64,000 bases of DNA from Clostridium sp. CAG:510 (GCA_000434615.1 FR880848.1:111017-175016); one strand, 5' to 3'; shown: positions 26,223 through 35,388, counted from the stretch's first letter. The notes: generated by a model from the letters alone, not told the origin. Translations and numbers: made by a program.

Positions 26223-26244
26223 GCAACGGAAACTGCAGTAAACA

Positions 26245-26287
26245 AAACCTCAGATTCGTCATATGACGGACCTGAGGTTTCTTTTTA
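26245..26287 (+). terminator. Terminator after the DUF3048 lipoprotein gene
   Basis: AAACCTCAG (26245-26253) pairs with CTGAGGTTT (26272-26280), with an inner CGTC/GACG stem, then CTTTTTAT on the plus strand. Confidence 0.8.
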
Positions 26288-26318
26288 TCCCAGCCCGGTT
26301 ATTCCGGCTGAAATGTTC

Positions 26319-26352
26319 AAAAGAAGCTGCCCGATAACGAGCAGCTTCTTTT
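26319..26352. terminator. Bidirectional terminator between the lipoprotein and HPr genes
   Basis: A perfect 12-base-pair stem (26319-26330 with 26341-26352) flanked by A and T runs. On the minus strand it lies 16 bases after the HPr stop. Confidence 0.8.
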
Positions 26353-26367
26353 ATGTACTGTTTTGTT

Positions 26368-26631
26368 TTATTCACCTAACCCACTTTCAATGGCTGCGAC
26401 AAGGTCACTTAATGCCTCTGCTTCATCCGGACCTTCACAGTTAATTTCTATTTCATCTCCGCATTTTACGCACGCCCCAAGTACGCTTAATACACTCTTT
26501 GCATTTGCGGTGTTGTCTCTGAATGAAAAAGTAATTAAAGATTTGAATTTCATCGCCTCTTTACACAGGATTCCGGCCGGACGCAGGTGCAGACCCGTCG
26601 GGTTTTTAATAACAACCTTCTGGCTAACCAT
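26368..26631 (-). CDS. ptsH: HPr phosphocarrier protein
   Basis: An 87-residue HPr. From ATG 26631 the phosphorylatable histidine is exactly H15 (NPTGLHLRPAG) and the regulatory serine exactly S46 (NAKSVLSVLG), the standard HPr numbers; this and AAGGAGGT at 9 bases fix the start over the GTG at 26637. H15 accepts phosphate from Enzyme I for sugar PTS transport, and S46 is the HPr kinase site used in catabolite repression. H15 rules out Crh. It is a single gene with its own promoter and terminator. The 42-CGDEIEI-type end is normal. Confidence 0.93.
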   Translation of the reverse strand: MVSQKVVIKNPTGLHLRPAGILCKEAMKFKSLITFSFRDNTANAKSVLSVLGACVKCGDEIEINCEGPDEAEALSDLVAAIESGLGE

Positions 26632-26662
26632 ACCCACAATACCTCCTTATTAAAGTATATTC

Positions 26663-26691
26663 AGTATATCATTTTTTGAAACAAATCACAA
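26663..26691 (-). promoter_or_regulatory. Sigma-A promoter of the HPr gene
   Basis: TTGTGA, 17 bases, TATACT, about 32 bases before the ATG at 26631, placed just after the glmM stop. Confidence 0.75.
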
Positions 26692-26698
26692 GTTTAAT

Positions 26699-28048
26699 CT
26701 AAAACATAATATCCTGTATCAGGTTTGCCAGATGCTCGGCCTCTGTCTGAATTTGTTCCTTGTCCTTGCCTTCAATCATAACTCTTACCAGCGGCTCTGT
26801 ACCGGACGGACGGATGAGTACTCTGCCCTCTCCCGCAAATTTATCCTCCAGTTCTTTGATTGCCTGCGCAATTTCAGGATATTCCAGATAATGTTCTTTT
26901 TTGTGATTAGCGACCTTGGCATTTACCAGTGCCTGCGGCAGCTCTTCCATAATAGTGGAAAGTTCGGAAAGCGGCCTGCCGGTTTCCACAATAACCTGCA
27001 AAAGATGCAGAGCGCTCAAAAGACCGTCGCCGGTGGTATTTTCATCTAAGAAAATTACATGGCCTGACTGTTCGCCGCCTAAGCTGGCACCAATTTCCTT
27101 CATGCGTTCCAGAACGTAACGGTCACCTACCTTGGTCTGCTCCGTCTTGATGTCGTGGTCCTTTGCCATCAGGAAAAATCCCAGATTGCTCATAACGGTT
27201 ACTACAATGGTATCCTGCTTCAGAGTACCCTTTTCTTTCATAAAGTTGCCGACGATAGCCATAATCTTGTCGCCGTCCACGATTTTACCATTTTCGTCCA
27301 CCGCCAGCAATCTGTCCGCATCACCGTCAAATGCCAGACCAACCTGGGCTTTTTCTACAAGGACACGGCCCTGCAGCTCTTCCATATGGGTGGAACCGCA
27401 GTTGGCATTGATATTGGTGCCGTCCGGATTGTTATGGATAGCTACCACCTGTGCTCCCAGCTCCTTTAACGCTTCTACGGATGTATAGAAGGAAGCGCCT
27501 TCCGCACAGTCCACAACCACTTTTAAGCTGCTTAAATCCACGGGTACGGCGCGGATGGCATGATTGATGTATTCCTCTCTGGCATCAGTGCGGTACTTGA
27601 TTTTGCCGACACCGGAGCCGGTGGGAAACTTCACGCCCTGCATATTGCTCTTGATCAGGCTTTCGATTTCGTCTTCCAGTTCATCGGGAAGCTTATAACC
27701 GTTGCCGTCAAAGAATTTAATGCCGTTAAACTCCACCGGATTGTGGGAAGCGGAAATCACAACGCCGGCATCCACTTTGTATTTTCTTGTCAGATACGCA
27801 ATGGCAGGGGTGGGAATCACTCCTACATAAATGCAGTTAGCTCCCACGGAGCACGCTCCCGCCATCAGGGCATTTGCCAGCATATCGCCGGAAATTCTGG
27901 TGTCACAGCCTATCATGATAGTCGGCTTATGCGCCTTCTCCTTTGTCAGTACACTGGCTCCCGCCTGTCCTAACTGCATGGCAAGTAACGGCGTCAGTTC
28001 TTCATTTGCCACACCTCTTACTCCGTCTGTTCCAAATAAACGACTCAT
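26699..28048 (-). CDS. glmM: GlmM: phosphoglucosamine mutase
   Basis: A 449-residue alpha-D-phosphohexomutase, full length. It converts glucosamine-6-phosphate to glucosamine-1-phosphate for UDP-GlcNAc and peptidoglycan. RLFGTDGVRGVAN opens the protein, VVISASHNPVEFNGIKFF holds the phosphoserine, AFDGDADRLLAVDENG binds the metal, and GGEQSGHV and RPSGTEPLVRVMIEG are the sugar- and phosphate-binding loops. It follows cdaA and cdaR, the conserved cdaA-cdaR-glmM set found across Firmicutes, in which GlmM binds and inhibits CdaA in studied species. The gene is last in the long operon. Confidence 0.96.
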   Translation of the reverse strand: MSRLFGTDGVRGVANEELTPLLAMQLGQAGASVLTKEKAHKPTIMIGCDTRISGDMLANALMAGACSVGANCIYVGVIPTPAIAYLTRKYKVDAGVVISASHNPVEFNGIKFFDGNGYKLPDELEDEIESLIKSNMQGVKFPTGSGVGKIKYRTDAREEYINHAIRAVPVDLSSLKVVVDCAEGASFYTSVEALKELGAQVVAIHNNPDGTNINANCGSTHMEELQGRVLVEKAQVGLAFDGDADRLLAVDENGKIVDGDKIMAIVGNFMKEKGTLKQDTIVVTVMSNLGFFLMAKDHDIKTEQTKVGDRYVLERMKEIGASLGGEQSGHVIFLDENTTGDGLLSALHLLQVIVETGRPLSELSTIMEELPQALVNAKVANHKKEHYLEYPEIAQAIKELEDKFAGEGRVLIRPSGTEPLVRVMIEGKDKEQIQTEAEHLANLIQDIMF

Positions 28049-28078
28049 TCTTCTTCACCATATCCTTCCTCTGGAATA

Positions 28079-29380
28079 TCATTCTTCTGTTATTGCGGTA
28101 ATCTTTACCTGTACCTTAATGGGCTGCACAATTGTAATGCTGCCTGTCACGGATACAAAGACCTCCGCATCATAAGTGCCTTCCCGCAGCTCCGTCATCT
28201 GGTGTTTATCCATCAGCTGTTTGATGCTGATGTAACCTGCCATGTCGCTGTCCTTCCAGCTGTCAATATCCGCTTTTAAGCCGGTTACCTGTAGGTTGTA
28301 GTGGTCTTTCAAATCCACAATTTCGGCGGTATAGTCTTCCGGCAGACTGGAAAACTGTATTTTATCCCCCTTAATCTGCAGTTCGGACTCATATTCCTTT
28401 TCAATGCCCACGGTAACCGTCAGTCTGCCTGATGCGCTCCGGTTTGCCAGACTCACATTCTCCGGCAGATAATCCTTGATGTTCAGGGAGAATACCGCAT
28501 CCTCCGTACAGTCTGTAACATCCAGCGCCTCTTCCGGAATTGTAATCTCATGAATGCCTGTCAGGCTTTCCGTAGATCCCGCAATGGTAACGTTTTCCAT
28601 GGTGCTGGTAACAGTGCCGTTAAGCAGGTATCCCTGAGCCGGTGTACCGGAGGCCGTAATCTTAACGGGAACGGTCTTGGTGTCTAAGATTTCTACCTTA
28701 ACTCTTACCTTGGATGTATTGATTTCCAGATTTTCCTTGTCAATTTCCTTATCGGATGCATCGTAAAGCTTTACTTCCGCATAGGTGGAAATATTGCCTG
28801 CCGCATCTGTAACATCCACCGTTACCCTGGCGGTTGCAATGCCTGTCACCACGGATTCGGGACCGGAAATTTCAATCCGGTTCTGGTCGGGTGTCGTATC
28901 GCTGATAATGTAACCTTTTGCCACTTCACCGCTGACTTCCGTCTGCAGCTCCAGCCGCTTGGTCTTCTTCTTTTCAATGTTCAGCTTAAGTATCTGGTTG
29001 CTGCCGGAAATACTGGTAATCTGTTCGTTGTAACGGAGGGAATAAAACCGGATTTCCACCGTATTGGCAACCGTCAGATTGCTGAAATCCGCTTCCGCCA
29101 CAATATCGCTGGTGCTGAGTTCATCCCGGATGGACTTCTTTGCCATAACGGACACTCTCGAAACCGTGTCGGTTTTGTCCAGAATTTCATATACCATGTT
29201 TTCATCCGTTAAAACTTCCGTATTTACCAGTTTTACGGGAATATTATAAAAGACCTTCTGATCTTCCGGGTTTTCAATGGTCATAACAAGCAGCCACAGA
29301 AAGAATGCTGCTGCAAGGGAAAAAAGTTTCAAAGCCCAGTTGTTCAGAAACAAACCTGCAATTTTATTTTTCTTTTTCAA
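28079..29380 (-). CDS. cdaR: CdaR: YbbR-domain regulator of diadenylate cyclase
   Basis: About 433 residues: one N-terminal membrane segment (NNWALKLFSLAAAFFLWLLV) and an extracytoplasmic series of YbbR repeats (VPVKITASGTPAQGYLL, LELQTEVSGEVAKGY and others). It is the membrane partner that controls CdaA. An in-frame GTG at 29440 would give a 77-base overlap with cdaA. I prefer the TTG at 29380: AGGAG lies 4 bases before it, the overlap shrinks to 17 bases, and the N-terminus then matches the short lead normal for CdaR. The alternative cannot be excluded. Confidence 0.88.
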   Translation of the reverse strand: MKKKNKIAGLFLNNWALKLFSLAAAFFLWLLVMTIENPEDQKVFYNIPVKLVNTEVLTDENMVYEILDKTDTVSRVSVMAKKSIRDELSTSDIVAEADFSNLTVANTVEIRFYSLRYNEQITSISGSNQILKLNIEKKKTKRLELQTEVSGEVAKGYIISDTTPDQNRIEISGPESVVTGIATARVTVDVTDAAGNISTYAEVKLYDASDKEIDKENLEINTSKVRVKVEILDTKTVPVKITASGTPAQGYLLNGTVTSTMENVTIAGSTESLTGIHEITIPEEALDVTDCTEDAVFSLNIKDYLPENVSLANRSASGRLTVTVGIEKEYESELQIKGDKIQFSSLPEDYTAEIVDLKDHYNLQVTGLKADIDSWKDSDMAGYISIKQLMDKHQMTELREGTYDAEVFVSVTGSITIVQPIKVQVKITAITEE

Positions 29381-30251
29381 CTTTCTCCTGTTTACTCCTT
29401 CCCTTAAAGAATTTATATCCTCTGCGGTTGTCCTCTTCACTTTCCGGCTGCAGCTTCTGCAGACGGACTTTCAGACTCTCCGCATCCAGGTTGCGTTCCA
29501 GACCGCCCTTGTAGGCAACGCTGATTTTACCGGTTTCTTCAGATACAATAACAGTAACCGCATCCGTCACTTCGGAAATACCTACACCTGCTCTGTGTCT
29601 GGTGCCTAAGTTTTTATCAAGGCTCATATTATCGGACAGAGGCAGGTAGCAGGTTGCGGAAGTAATCCGGTTGCCGCGTACAATCACGGCACCGTCATGC
29701 AGCGGTGTATTGTGTTCAAAAATATTGATGAGAAGCTGGCTTGTCACGATACCATCCACTTCAATACCGGTACGTTCAAAGTCACCCAGCGGCTGTTTGC
29801 CTTCGATTACAATCAAAGCGCCCGTGCGTACCTTTCCCATTTCCACACAGGCTTTTACGATTTCATTGATGGTTTTAGTACTGAAGGAAGACTCCACCCC
29901 CTTGCTGCCGGTAAAAGGCAGTACATTGGTGATAATCTCCTTGTTGCCCAGTTCTTCCAGGGCTTTTCTGAGCTCCGGCTGTAATACCACAATCAGTGCC
30001 GTTACTGCGAAGCCTATAATATTCCTGCCCAGCCACAGGATGGTTGTCATGTGGAAATATGCCGCAATCAGCCAGAAACCCAGTATGAAAGCAAGCCCCT
30101 TTAGCAGCGACCAGGCTCTTGTATTTTTTATCCAGATAAGGATATGGTAGAAAAGAAATGATATAATCAGAATTTCCACCAGGCTGGAAAAATCCATATC
30201 CGGCATACGTCTTATGATGTTTTCCGTAAGATTCTGAAATTGCAAATGCAT
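29364..30251 (-). CDS. cdaA: CdaA: membrane diadenylate cyclase
   Basis: A 295-residue c-di-AMP synthase. Three N-terminal membrane helices (about 20-100) precede the DAC domain with HDGAVIVRGNRITSATCYLP (DGA motif) and GTRHRAGVGISE (RHR motif), both complete, so it should be active in joining two ATP. The charged C-terminal tail (SKQEKVEKEK) is short. c-di-AMP controls potassium and osmolyte balance in Firmicutes. It lies upstream of cdaR and glmM as usual; two unknown membrane-protein genes come before it. Start ATG 30251 after AAGGTAAGT. Confidence 0.96.
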   Translation of the reverse strand: MHLQFQNLTENIIRRMPDMDFSSLVEILIISFLFYHILIWIKNTRAWSLLKGLAFILGFWLIAAYFHMTTILWLGRNIIGFAVTALIVVLQPELRKALEELGNKEIITNVLPFTGSKGVESSFSTKTINEIVKACVEMGKVRTGALIVIEGKQPLGDFERTGIEVDGIVTSQLLINIFEHNTPLHDGAVIVRGNRITSATCYLPLSDNMSLDKNLGTRHRAGVGISEVTDAVTVIVSEETGKISVAYKGGLERNLDAESLKVRLQKLQPESEEDNRRGYKFFKGRSKQEKVEKEK

Positions 30252-30266
30252 ACTTACCTTTTACCC

Positions 30267-31427
30267 TCAAATTTCTTCAAAATCGTCGTCATTCTCCTGC
30301 GGTCCGTGCTGTGTGCCAATCGTCATGGATGCAGCCTGACGGCTCACATTCCTGTGTTCCGGGGAATGTGCGGTATTTCTTACAGCTCCCTGTCTTATCG
30401 TACCGCCTGCGGAAGCTCTCCTCTGCTGCGGGTACTCACTTCCGGTTCTGACCGGCTGGGTTGCCACGTTGCCGGTATGACCGGTGTGTGCCGCACGCCC
30501 CATCTGGGAGTTGATTTTTTTCACGGTTTTTTCGGGTGCCGCCACTGTCATCTTGGGCACCGCCTTTACATAGTAATAATATTCGTCATCTTCAAACTGT
30601 ACCTTTTCCGTTCGGCTGTAATCCACACCCAGTACAAAAAACTGGATAATCAGGGCAATGCCGAGGGATACAATGGAGCCGAGCAGGATACCGATGACGG
30701 AAACATTGGTATCGTACATTAAATCGCCTAAAAGCAAAATCATCACATCGGCAATGGTGCCCGCAATACTGGCTATCGTCCAGGAATGGTCCACGGAAAG
30801 TCTTTTGATAATATAAACCAGCTCCAGGGTAAAGACAAATGCTACAACCGTAATCAGCATTTCCTTGTTACCCAAAATACCGTCAATCACCATACGCAGT
30901 CTTGCCATGGCTTCGCCGGCATCGGTAGCGCCTAACGCCGTGGAATTCTGGGAAATGAAATGCAGCATGTAGTATACAATCGTACCGCATCCTACGGAAA
31001 TGGCGGATGCCGGAGTACCGATGAGACCCATGGCAAGCGGCACCACATACGGAATCCGGAGTCCGAAGCAGATAGGCGTCAGTATCACGCACAGCGCGTC
31101 CTTCGGTGTAAAACGGAAGAACAGTAAAAACATCAGAAGAAACAGACAGAACACCACAACGGCTGCCTCCAGCGCCAGTGCATAACAGTGCAGCAGGATA
31201 AAGACCGCCGCAAAAAAAATCATAAAGCCCACCGGCAAAAAGGAGCATACCAGCGCCGCAATCAGTAAAATTGCCACATTGTTTATCCGGGGCATGAAGC
31301 CAAGCTGGTTTTTGATGCATATAAAGGCAATGAACGCAATCAGAAATTTAAAAACCGGTGCTATATAGGTATCGTATTTACTGTATATTCTTTTGACAAC
31401 TTCTTTGATTTCCAATAAACTACTCAT
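30267..31427 (-). CDS. Conserved-looking membrane protein of unknown function
   Basis: A 386-residue protein that I cannot assign. Residues 20-275 contain eight or so membrane segments, with the polar motif FGLRIPYVVPLAMGLIGTPASAISVGCG near the middle. Then about 110 cytoplasmic residues, rich in Gln, Arg, Ser and His (VRTGSEYPQQRRAS...), end in an acidic NDDDFEEI. The tail looks disordered. It begins 16 bases upstream of cdaA and follows a two-helix protein gene, so a role with CdaA or the envelope is possible but only inferred from position. Confidence 0.8.
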   Translation of the reverse strand: MSSLLEIKEVVKRIYSKYDTYIAPVFKFLIAFIAFICIKNQLGFMPRINNVAILLIAALVCSFLPVGFMIFFAAVFILLHCYALALEAAVVVFCLFLLMFLLFFRFTPKDALCVILTPICFGLRIPYVVPLAMGLIGTPASAISVGCGTIVYYMLHFISQNSTALGATDAGEAMARLRMVIDGILGNKEMLITVVAFVFTLELVYIIKRLSVDHSWTIASIAGTIADVMILLLGDLMYDTNVSVIGILLGSIVSLGIALIIQFFVLGVDYSRTEKVQFEDDEYYYYVKAVPKMTVAAPEKTVKKINSQMGRAAHTGHTGNVATQPVRTGSEYPQQRRASAGGTIRQGAVRNTAHSPEHRNVSRQAASMTIGTQHGPQENDDDFEEI

Positions 31428-31438
31428 ATTTCAGCCTT

Positions 31439-31837
31439 TCATGAATATTTATTTTTCTCGTACAGAGAAGCAAGTTTCTTTAAGTTTGCATAATAATTTT
31501 TCAAGCTTTTTCTTGCCTTGTTGTACCGGTATGTGCAGATAAAGAAGGTTACCAGCGCATAACCGATTACCACCACACCGTACCAGGTCAGTACGTTTTT
31601 GGCAAACACAAACAAATCCATTTTATAGATATTGAGCATAAAGTTTTCCAAATCATATAAAACATACATGCCGAATACCACTGCAAACGCCACCGTGGCG
31701 CTGAGAACGGATTTTGCCGTCTGGATGCCGATATAGTCGCTGCGGAAATAATTTCCGATGGCAACGTTTTTCCTGCCCTCGCCATTTTCGTAAGAAGCAA
31801 GCTTTGTCATCAGAATAATTCTGTCTTCATTTAACAT
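31439..31837 (-). CDS. Small two-helix membrane protein of unknown function
   Basis: A 132-residue protein with two membrane helices (about 42-62 and 85-105) and soluble ends: a polar N-terminus (ILMTKLASYENGEGRKNVAIGNYF) and a basic, coiled-coil-prone C-terminus (YNKARKSLKNYYANLKKLASLYEKNKYS). It lies between the YvyF-like gene and the larger membrane-protein gene in the cdaA operon. No family is recognised. Confidence 0.78.
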   Translation of the reverse strand: MLNEDRIILMTKLASYENGEGRKNVAIGNYFRSDYIGIQTAKSVLSATVAFAVVFGMYVLYDLENFMLNIYKMDLFVFAKNVLTWYGVVVIGYALVTFFICTYRYNKARKSLKNYYANLKKLASLYEKNKYS

Positions 31838-31853
31838 AAAGGATGCCTTTCTT

Positions 31854-32270
31854 CTATTTGTTTAAGTAACGCATTCTGCCGCTCTCCCTGTTGTTAAGCG
31901 GAGAATTTTTTTCCTGCGCGGACGCCGGTGTGGTCTTTATGGCTCCGGACAGACCGTACGCCAGTTCTCTTTTGCACTTTTCACAGTATTTGCCGGTCTT
32001 AATCGGAGCGCCGCAGGACTCACACTGCAGGACAATTGCGGAGCCTTCCGCAATTTCCAGTCTTTCTTCCCGGAGCCACTGATGAATCTGTGCCGGCTCC
32101 ACATCGCACTCCTCCGCCACTTCCGTAATCGTGGCACCCGCATGGGCGCGGATGTATTCCTTTACGCGCTGGAAGTCCGCCTCCAGTGCCTCCCGGCAGG
32201 ACGGGCACAAGCAGGGTCCTGCTATATAGTTGAATATCCTGCCGCATTTTCTGCAGTTTTTTACGTTCAT
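31854..32270 (-). CDS. YvyF-like zinc-ribbon protein (flagellar-operon protein family)
   Basis: A 138-residue protein with paired metal-binding cysteines at both ends: CRKCGRIF and CLCPSC in the first 25 residues, CESCGAPIKTGKYCEKCKREL near 85-105. Between them is a helix-turn-helix-like stretch (ATITEVAEECDVEPAQIHQWLREERLEI). This layout matches the YvyF group. In Bacillus subtilis yvyF lies beside comF genes, and here comF is immediately upstream. The role is probably regulatory or flagellar. Start ATG 32270 after AAAGGAAC. Confidence 0.82.
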   Translation of the reverse strand: MNVKNCRKCGRIFNYIAGPCLCPSCREALEADFQRVKEYIRAHAGATITEVAEECDVEPAQIHQWLREERLEIAEGSAIVLQCESCGAPIKTGKYCEKCKRELAYGLSGAIKTTPASAQEKNSPLNNRESGRMRYLNK

Positions 32271-32298
32271 GTTTTCCGTTCCTTTCGACTTTCCGGGA

Positions 32299-33114
32299 CT
32301 ACAACGGACTTCCTGCAGACAGTGTCAGAAAATATATTTTCTCTGCGCCTGCCTCCGTCAGCGTCTCTGCCAGAGCATCCAGCGTACACCCGGTGGTATA
32401 TATATCATCGATAAGTATAATCGTTTTTAATTTTACATCATTTGCAACAATTTTGAAAGCCTTTTTCAAATTATTTTGCCGTTCCACACGGTTTAGTGTC
32501 TTTTGCGGCACGGTATTTTTCCCCCGTACCACTAATTCATCATACACCGGTATGTGAAGCGCCTTTCCGATTTCTTCCGCCAGAAGGGCTGACTGGTTGT
32601 ACCCCCGCGCAGCCAGTCTTTTTTCATGTAGAGGAACCGGTATCAGGGCATCCGGGGAAATCCACCGCACATAGTCTGCAAATGCCTCCGCCATGGCTTT
32701 TCCCAGCCATGCGGCGTATTCCTGCCTGCCCCGGTACTTAAAGCGGTAAATACATCCCGCCACATCACCGTATGCAAACAGGCTTCTGCCCTGTATAAAC
32801 CGGTGTTCCAGGCTTTTACAGTCGCTGCACAACTCTTCCTCCGTAAGCATTGGTTTTCCGCATTTTAAGCAGAAGGGACTCTGTATCCGTTTAAGCCCGC
32901 TTTCACATCCCGGGCAGATACCCCTTCCCATGCGCCCAAAGGGCGCATTGAGCCCAAAGGGCGCATTGATCCCAAAGGGCGCATTGAGTCCAAAGGGCGC
33001 ATTGGGTACCGGTCTGTCACAGACCGGACACCGCAGGGGAAACAGCAATTGTTTTATGATTTCTTTCAAATTTCCTTCTTTCCGCACACATCCTTCTTCC
33101 TGTGCCGGCAGCAC
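32299..33114 (-). CDS. comF: ComF family phosphoribosyltransferase-like protein with tandem repeat in its zinc finger
   Basis: About 271 residues from GTG 33114. C29-x2-C32 is followed by four NAPFG(L/I/R) repeats (about residues 38-61), then C67-x2-C70, C82-x2-C85 and C96-x2-C99. The PRTase part holds IPVPLHEKRLAARGYNQSALLAEEI and the PRPP loop IILIDDIYTTGCTLDALA. ComF proteins take part in DNA uptake or single-strand handling. The repeat separates the paired cysteines of the first finger, which is unusual. A TTG at 33069 with AGAAGG before it is another possible start. The gene begins at the recD2 stop. Confidence 0.87.
   Translation of the reverse strand: MLPAQEEGCVRKEGNLKEIIKQLLFPLRCPVCDRPVPNAPFGLNAPFGINAPFGLNAPFGRMGRGICPGCESGLKRIQSPFCLKCGKPMLTEEELCSDCKSLEHRFIQGRSLFAYGDVAGCIYRFKYRGRQEYAAWLGKAMAEAFADYVRWISPDALIPVPLHEKRLAARGYNQSALLAEEIGKALHIPVYDELVVRGKNTVPQKTLNRVERQNNLKKAFKIVANDVKLKTIILIDDIYTTGCTLDALAETLTEAGAEKIYFLTLSAGSPL
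32932..33008. repeat. 18-bp tandem repeat inside comF
   Basis: Three full 18-base units (32943-32960, 32961-32978, 32979-32996) with one or two differences, flanked by partial units. The unit length is a multiple of three, so copy changes keep the frame and add or remove six residues. Confidence 0.9.
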
Positions 33115-35355
33115 CTATGAAAGCTCCTTAATTCTTTCCGTAAGTGCCGTATATCTGCGGTTTACCTCGGCATTGTTTATCATCTGCCGCACGGTTTCGC
33201 TGCTTCCCAGAATGGTCACGCAGTTTTTCGCCCGGGTCACGCCGGTGTAAAGCAGATTACGGTTAAACAGCATCTTAGGCCCCGAAAGCAGGGGCATAAC
33301 CACCGCCGCATATTCGCTTCCCTGGGACTTATGAATGGTAATGGCATATGCCAGCTCCAGCTCCTCCGCCTGCACAAACGCATAGGTGACACGCCTGTGT
33401 TCATCATATTCCACGGTCAGGGTGGACGCATATTCATTGATTTCTGTTATTCTTCCCATATCCCCGTTAAAAATTCCCAGTCCTTTGTCAATGGGGATAC
33501 CGTACCGGCTCACAATCTCCCATTCCAGATCATAATTGTTTTTAATCTGCATGACCTTGTCTCCTTCCCGGAAAGTCACACTGCCGAAGGTATGCTCTCT
33601 TTTATTCGGAGCAGGCGGGTTCATGTATTTCTGCAGAGTGGGATTTAAGGTTTCCACGCCGAGGCTGCCCTTCCGCATAGGCGTCAGCACCTGTATATCA
33701 TAGGGTTCCCCGTTTACATACCGGGGCAGCTTATCCGTTATGAGCTGCACCATATGCTTGTAAATTACATTGACATCATTTCTTTCCAGGAAGAAAAAAT
33801 CCCTGCTCTTATTGTTTAAGGAAATCTGCTCTCCCTTGTTTATTTTGTGAGCGTTTACCACAATGTCGCTGCTTTCCGCCTGCCGGAAAATCTTGGACAG
33901 CACCACGCAGGGAAATGCCTTGGATGCCATCAAATCCCGCAACACCTGCCCCGGTCCCACGGAAGGAAGCTGGTCCACGTCCCCCACAAGAATCAGACGT
34001 GTGCCCGGCACGATTGCCCGAAGCAGCGCCTGGAACAGATAAATATCCACCATGGACATTTCATCGATAATGACCACGTCTGCTTCCAGCGGGTTATCTT
34101 CGTTCCGTTCAAATCCCGCCTTCCGGTCTCCCCCCGAAAGAGCGCCGGAAAGCTCCAGCATCCGGTGAATGGTTCTCGCTTCATACCCGGTTGCCTCCGT
34201 CATACGCTTGGCCGCACGTCCTGTGGGCGCCGCCAGAAAGATATCCAGTTTTTCCTGTTCAAAATATTTGATAATGGTGTTAATCGTGGTGGTTTTCCCT
34301 GTACCGGGACCTCCGGACAGAATGAATACGCCGTTTTTCACGCACTGGAACACCGCTTCTTCCTGTAAAGAGTCCAGTTCCAGATGCTCCTCTCTCGTAA
34401 TGGATTCTATCTGTCCTTTTATTTTCGTTTCCACCGCCGGCAGCATGCCCTCCTCCCCGTAAAGAGAAAGATTCAAATCATGGAGCATGCCCGCGCAGCT
34501 TAATTCCGCATAGTAGGCGCTTGCAGCAAATACCTGCAGTTCTTCCTCATCCGGCATTTTTTTCAGTACCAGTTTTTTGTCCATGCCTAAATTCTGCAGG
34601 TGGGGACGTATATTGTCTTCGTCAACTAAAAGCAGCTCCTGCGTTCTTTTGATGAGCAGCTCCTCCGGCAGGTACATATGCCCCTCCGCCATTGCCTGGC
34701 TCAGGACATATAAAATACCGCTGCGGATACGGTAATCGGAGTCCGTGTGAATGCCGATTCGGGAAGCGATTTCATCCGCAATCTTAAAGCCCACGCCCTC
34801 AATATCTTCCGTCATTTTGTACGGATTTTCCTGCAGCACGCGGTACAGATTATCACCATAGGTATTATAAATTTTGACCGCTAATGTGTTGGATATTCCG
34901 TACTGCTGTAAAAACAGGAACGCTTCCCGCAAATCCCGTTTTTCCTCCATCTGCGCCGCTATCTCCCTGGCTATCCTGTCGCTTATGCCTTTTACCTCCA
35001 CAAGGCGGATGGGTTCTTCCTCAATAATGCGGAAGGTGTCGGTGCCGAAAGCTTTTACAATTCTTGCTGCCAGAGCTGCGCCCACGCCTTTTATGGCGCC
35101 GCTTGCCAGATACCTCTCCATGCCCGCCGCATCCTTCGGCGTCACAGTCCTATAACTGCTTACCTTAAACTGCCTGCCGTAAACGGGATGCTCGATATAG
35201 TCGCCCTCCGCGTCAATGCTTTCTCCCTGGGTAATGCCCTTCATCATACCCACTAATATGATTTCTCCTTCTTCCCCGGATAATTCCAGCACCGTATAGC
35301 CGTTGTCCGTATTCTGAAACACAATGTGTTCCACAAAGCCGGTTATTTTTTCCAT
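33115..35355 (-). CDS. recD2: RecD2-type superfamily 1B DNA helicase
   Basis: A 746-residue ATP-dependent 5'-3' helicase of the RecD-like (RecD2) type that works without RecBC. The N-terminal domain contains helix-hairpin-helix regions (IKGVGAALAARIVKAFG, IEGVGFKIADEIASRIG). The helicase core has Walker A SGGPGTGKTTTINTI, Walker B VVIIDEMSMVD, motif III VGDVDQLPSVGPG, and C-terminal AYAITIHKSQGSEY and TGVTRAK. Length and motif order are normal. The start is ATG 35355 after GGAGAGGAG; the longer frame has no ribosome site. It heads the operon that runs to glmM. Confidence 0.94.
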   Translation of the reverse strand: MEKITGFVEHIVFQNTDNGYTVLELSGEEGEIILVGMMKGITQGESIDAEGDYIEHPVYGRQFKVSSYRTVTPKDAAGMERYLASGAIKGVGAALAARIVKAFGTDTFRIIEEEPIRLVEVKGISDRIAREIAAQMEEKRDLREAFLFLQQYGISNTLAVKIYNTYGDNLYRVLQENPYKMTEDIEGVGFKIADEIASRIGIHTDSDYRIRSGILYVLSQAMAEGHMYLPEELLIKRTQELLLVDEDNIRPHLQNLGMDKKLVLKKMPDEEELQVFAASAYYAELSCAGMLHDLNLSLYGEEGMLPAVETKIKGQIESITREEHLELDSLQEEAVFQCVKNGVFILSGGPGTGKTTTINTIIKYFEQEKLDIFLAAPTGRAAKRMTEATGYEARTIHRMLELSGALSGGDRKAGFERNEDNPLEADVVIIDEMSMVDIYLFQALLRAIVPGTRLILVGDVDQLPSVGPGQVLRDLMASKAFPCVVLSKIFRQAESSDIVVNAHKINKGEQISLNNKSRDFFFLERNDVNVIYKHMVQLITDKLPRYVNGEPYDIQVLTPMRKGSLGVETLNPTLQKYMNPPAPNKREHTFGSVTFREGDKVMQIKNNYDLEWEIVSRYGIPIDKGLGIFNGDMGRITEINEYASTLTVEYDEHRRVTYAFVQAEELELAYAITIHKSQGSEYAAVVMPLLSGPKMLFNRNLLYTGVTRAKNCVTILGSSETVRQMINNAEVNRRYTALTERIKELS

Positions 35356-35388
35356 GGTTCTCCTCTCCGCGCTCTTTTTATCAACCAA

